From Mycteria americana (lineage: Eukaryota > Chordata > Aves > Ciconiiformes > Ciconiidae): a DNA stretch of 64,000 nucleotides. The stretch's first letter is position 1. Each line of letters begins with the position of its first letter. The DNA is taken from contig NC_134372.1 of NCBI RefSeq assembly GCF_035582795.1, positions 35,086,316 through 35,150,315 on the forward strand, given 5' to 3'. Under the pieces are notes generated by a model, which saw only the letters and a program-made list of their open reading frames with translations, did not search any database and was not told where the DNA came from. The position numbers and the translations under genes are program-made. Shown piece after piece: positions 60,941 through 64,000 of this stretch.

Positions 60941-63900
60941 AGTTAACACCTGCTCCCGATTCCCAATACAGAGGAAAAAACTCTCCTGGAGGGAGCTTTT
61001 CAGTATTTCTGTAATAGCAGACCCAACCCTTACTGTGGCAATAGCTGTACATTTGAACAGATCTGAGAGAGAAACCCAAAGGAATAATGATCTCTATAGG
61101 CTTCTATAAATAGTAAGGGCAGGAAAATGAAATATCAGTGCTTGTTTCATTAGAAGCAAGGTGAAATTAACATTGAACCTAAAAACCTGAAAGAAAAACT
61201 TGCACGTGGTGTGTTTAAAAAATAGTATGTCTATACATCTCATTGTAATGTTGGGTTCAGTTACTTAGCTGTGCTTTAAGAAATGAGTGGTAACTATTAG
61301 AGCCATAATTCCACTTCCAGTAGAATCAAATTCCCTTCACTGCAGAGAAAAACTAACTGGGTGGACTGCTTGGTGTTACTCAGAGTGCAGAAAGCTGACA
61401 TTTTCAGCAAAAGAATCTAGTATTGGTTTTGTAGTCTCAATCCAGTTGGAGCTGATGTTGTGGTCTTTAAACTGGTTTTTTGGCATTAGCGAAAAACACC
61501 ACCTTTCATACTCTTGCAATATCTAAGTACTGTTAGCGTATTTCCATTGTTTCCATCTTAAATCCATACATTTCTGGGAGCACCCTGATTTTGCACTCAA
61601 TTGTACCCATATCTCTGATACCTTCTGCTAACACTGAATGCACTAAGCAAAGATACGTTCCCTAGACACACATTGACCAGGAAAAGGCCAACAGCATTAA
61701 CTACTTGTTGGTATTTATGATTAACTTTTACCTTTTATCATAGTAGCTTAGACACCAAACTACCTAACATGAAGAAGGATTGGTTGTGGATAAAAGTTGT
61801 AGAAGTAAACCTACAGCCAACATGAAAATAAAAGTGACTGAGAACCATGATTCTTGAGAGTTCTATAAGGAGACATCTGCATTTACACATATGATGAGAG
61901 TCCTATAGGAAACTCAGACTTAACACTGTTACTGACTCTGAAACATTTCAGTGACCACAGAAATACTAATTTGTACTTAAAATGCATGAGATTCTCTTGT
62001 CTGCTATAGACAACATGACCCTCATAGTGCATGCAAATTATAATGGCATATTATAAGAATTACTATCTTTACTAAACCAATACAAAGAAAAGTTACAAAA
62101 AGAGCTGTCATTGACTTACAAGAAAAGGTGCTTGTCGTGAACACTCCACAGAATTTTTAAGCCATTAAAATACACTTTGCTTTGTTTTTTACTTGGTACA
62201 GAGAATTCTGTGCATTAGCAGCAAGTTTCCCGCAAAATGAGGAAAAAAGGCTTATTTTCAAAATCAATTTAGTCCTTAAATAAGAAGATTCTTATATCAA
62301 TAATGATAACATTTAAGTTTCCAAACTATTTAAGTATAATCCTTTATCTAAAAGGCTACCAACAGCAAAAGTAATAAAAAAAGGTCTTAGCACCTATACC
62401 TGAGAAGCTAAGAGTAAACTACTGCTTGAAACGGAGCAGCTTAATTCATACGGATATACTGAAACATATCTACAGTTTGATCTTCCTGTATGGTCAGTCT
62501 TTATATATCTGTTCACAGTAAAACTCAGTCAAATCTATTTACTTTTACCTGTCCTTATTTCAAAGTTTATGTATGAGCCCTATGATTGCTCAGAACATCT
62601 GTAGACTGTAGACCAAAACAAGATTCCTAATCTATGTCAGCCTGAAAGATAAGCTGATTTTACATTATTTGAGATCAGTGTTACAACTGAATATTAATTA
62701 TAATGGGAGAAAGGATTTTAAAATAAAAAACCTTTCTTTAAGTTGATTCATGCTTTGAAAATGAGTATTTATAGCACCTATCTAACAATATAAAAGCTAC
62801 TATCTTTAAGACTTCTGTTCCTGTGGTTTCCAATAACCATCTCTGTGTATGGTAAATCCCCCTATAAATATACAAATAAATAATATGTCAATATGCTCTA
62901 ATATGTGGGTCTGTGTCACCATGGAACTGCAACTATATTTTCACATTCAAATTCCTTTGCTACACTCCATTTTACAGAATCAGCTTAACAGAAATCTGTT
63001 TTCCATCTGTTTCATAGATCAACACCAACAACAGTCATTTGTCAATTGTCAACTTGTTCCCTTTTATCTAGCTATTGAAGATAATCTACCATATACCAGA
63101 TAAAACAGCTTAGTTTTTATAAGTCTGTTCTTACAGAGCTGGGCTCAGGGAGAAACAAAGTAAGAACCTGATGTCTGTGTATGTCTTTCCATTACCATCA
63201 CATAATTTATGGTAATAGCTTTTATACTGGAGAAACCCATAAAAGTTATGGTATATGCTTTTATACTGGAGAAACCCATAAAATTTATGTCAAATTCTTT
63301 TCAAGAAAAAATAAAGAATTATAATAAACTAAATAATAGGTACCGAAGACCTACACACCTCAAAATTCAAAATAATTTACTGTTTTAGAATCTGAATCAT
63401 GCCTTCTGAAGGGTGAGAGCTGTCAATGCTGCCAGTGTACTTAAAGGATGCACATCATACCATCTTCTCTGAACAACTACTTCTCCTGCCAAACACAGAT
63501 TTCCTAGACATCTTTAAAGTTTTAAATCTTATTTCATTATTTTATTAATTTATATATAGAAATATAAGCATATTATTTACATCTTATAATTAGCCTCAAA
63601 GTACATTATCACATACATAAAAGTTGCTTCTGTCTTCCTTCCAGATGTATTTAGGAGCAAGAATTATATTGTAGAAGTATTTATCATTAAACCACAGCAT
63701 TTCAGAGTTTAAGCATTAGGTTAATTTCTGAGTTTATACTGCATCTTATTTTTCACCTGAAAAGTAAGAGACTACAAGGAAAACGCAAAGCTCACAGGAT
63801 TATCTCCTTAACCTCAAATGAACATGGCTAAACTGGAACAGAGTACATCAATGGTTTAATACTCAAGGTTTAGTATTCTATGGGGAAGTAATATCAGAAT

Positions 63901-64000
63901 TAAAAGGGCATGTGTTTTTTATGTGAGAAGGTTTAGTTTGCCCCTGGTTATCACACTCAGTTTGCTCGTAACACTTGTCTTTAATAACTACTACATTCAC
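60941..64000. other. Region downstream of NETO2
   Basis: AT-rich sequence with no recognisable exon, RNA gene or transposon. A two-copy 39-bp tandem duplication lies at 63211-63288. The next human gene on this side (DNAJA2) is not visible here. Confidence 0.65.
63211..63288. repeat. Two-copy 39-bp tandem duplication
   Basis: Both blocks (63211-63249 and 63250-63288) contain GCTTTTATACTGGAGAAACC. By eye they match at about 35 of 39 positions. It is intergenic, with no evident function. Confidence 0.88.

Noticed and set aside
1..64000. tRNA, rRNA, CRISPR or prokaryote-type operons
   Set aside because: None was seen; sequence composition, spliced genes and LINE/LTR content are those of a vertebrate nuclear genome.

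Overview
This window is ordinary vertebrate nuclear DNA, most likely from a bird. It is an AT-rich background with long introns, one strong CpG island, CR1-type LINE fragments in antisense orientation, and a solitary avian ERVL-like LTR. That LTR family is, to my knowledge, common in neoavian birds, so a non-galliform bird is my best guess; the species is not resolved. I see no prokaryotic, viral-coding or CRISPR-like system.

Two protein-coding genes lie on the + strand, head to tail. (1) Positions 1-~18390 hold the 3' end of ITFG1 (integrin-alpha FG-GAP repeat containing 1, also called TIP). Four terminal coding exons (11730-11854, 12752-12834, 14489-14606, 17980-18039) encode the last 128 residues, including the single transmembrane helix and the short cytosolic tail. 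A poly(A) signal lies at 18363. The first 11.7 kb is an upstream ITFG1 intron. (2) Positions ~25.4 kb to at least 58.8 kb hold complete NETO2 (neuropilin and tolloid-like 2), an auxiliary subunit of kainate receptors. Nine coding exons (25577-25610, 37896-37952, 39458-39598, 41557-41805, 44260-44304, 44394-44521, 48190-48418, 54693-54806, 57833-58413) join in frame, with GT-AG splice sites throughout, to a 525-residue protein: signal peptide, CUB1, CUB2, LDLa, transmembrane helix, cytoplasmic tail.

Between them, about 18.4-23.25 kb is AT-rich intergenic DNA. A CpG island of about 2.8 kb (23.26-26.08 kb) then covers the NETO2 promoter, 5' UTR and exon 1. NETO2 introns carry the notable repeats: an old CR1-like LINE relic (36.28-36.71 kb), a CR1 3' stub (45.63-45.70 kb), a 541-bp solo LTR with a perfect 5-bp target-site duplication (51000-51540), and a decayed CR1 reverse-transcriptase segment on the minus strand (about 51.99-53.18 kb). 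After the NETO2 stop codon there is a long probable 3' UTR with several poly(A) signals, then featureless AT-rich DNA to 64000.

The ITFG1-NETO2 order and orientation match the human chromosome 16 locus, so this is a conserved syntenic pair. The two proteins have no known joint function. I found no clearly novel biological system. The better leads are two strong-context uORFs before NETO2, an in-frame 45-nt cassette exon beside an 89-nt intron, and a possible soluble NETO2 ectodomain by intron 8 read-through.
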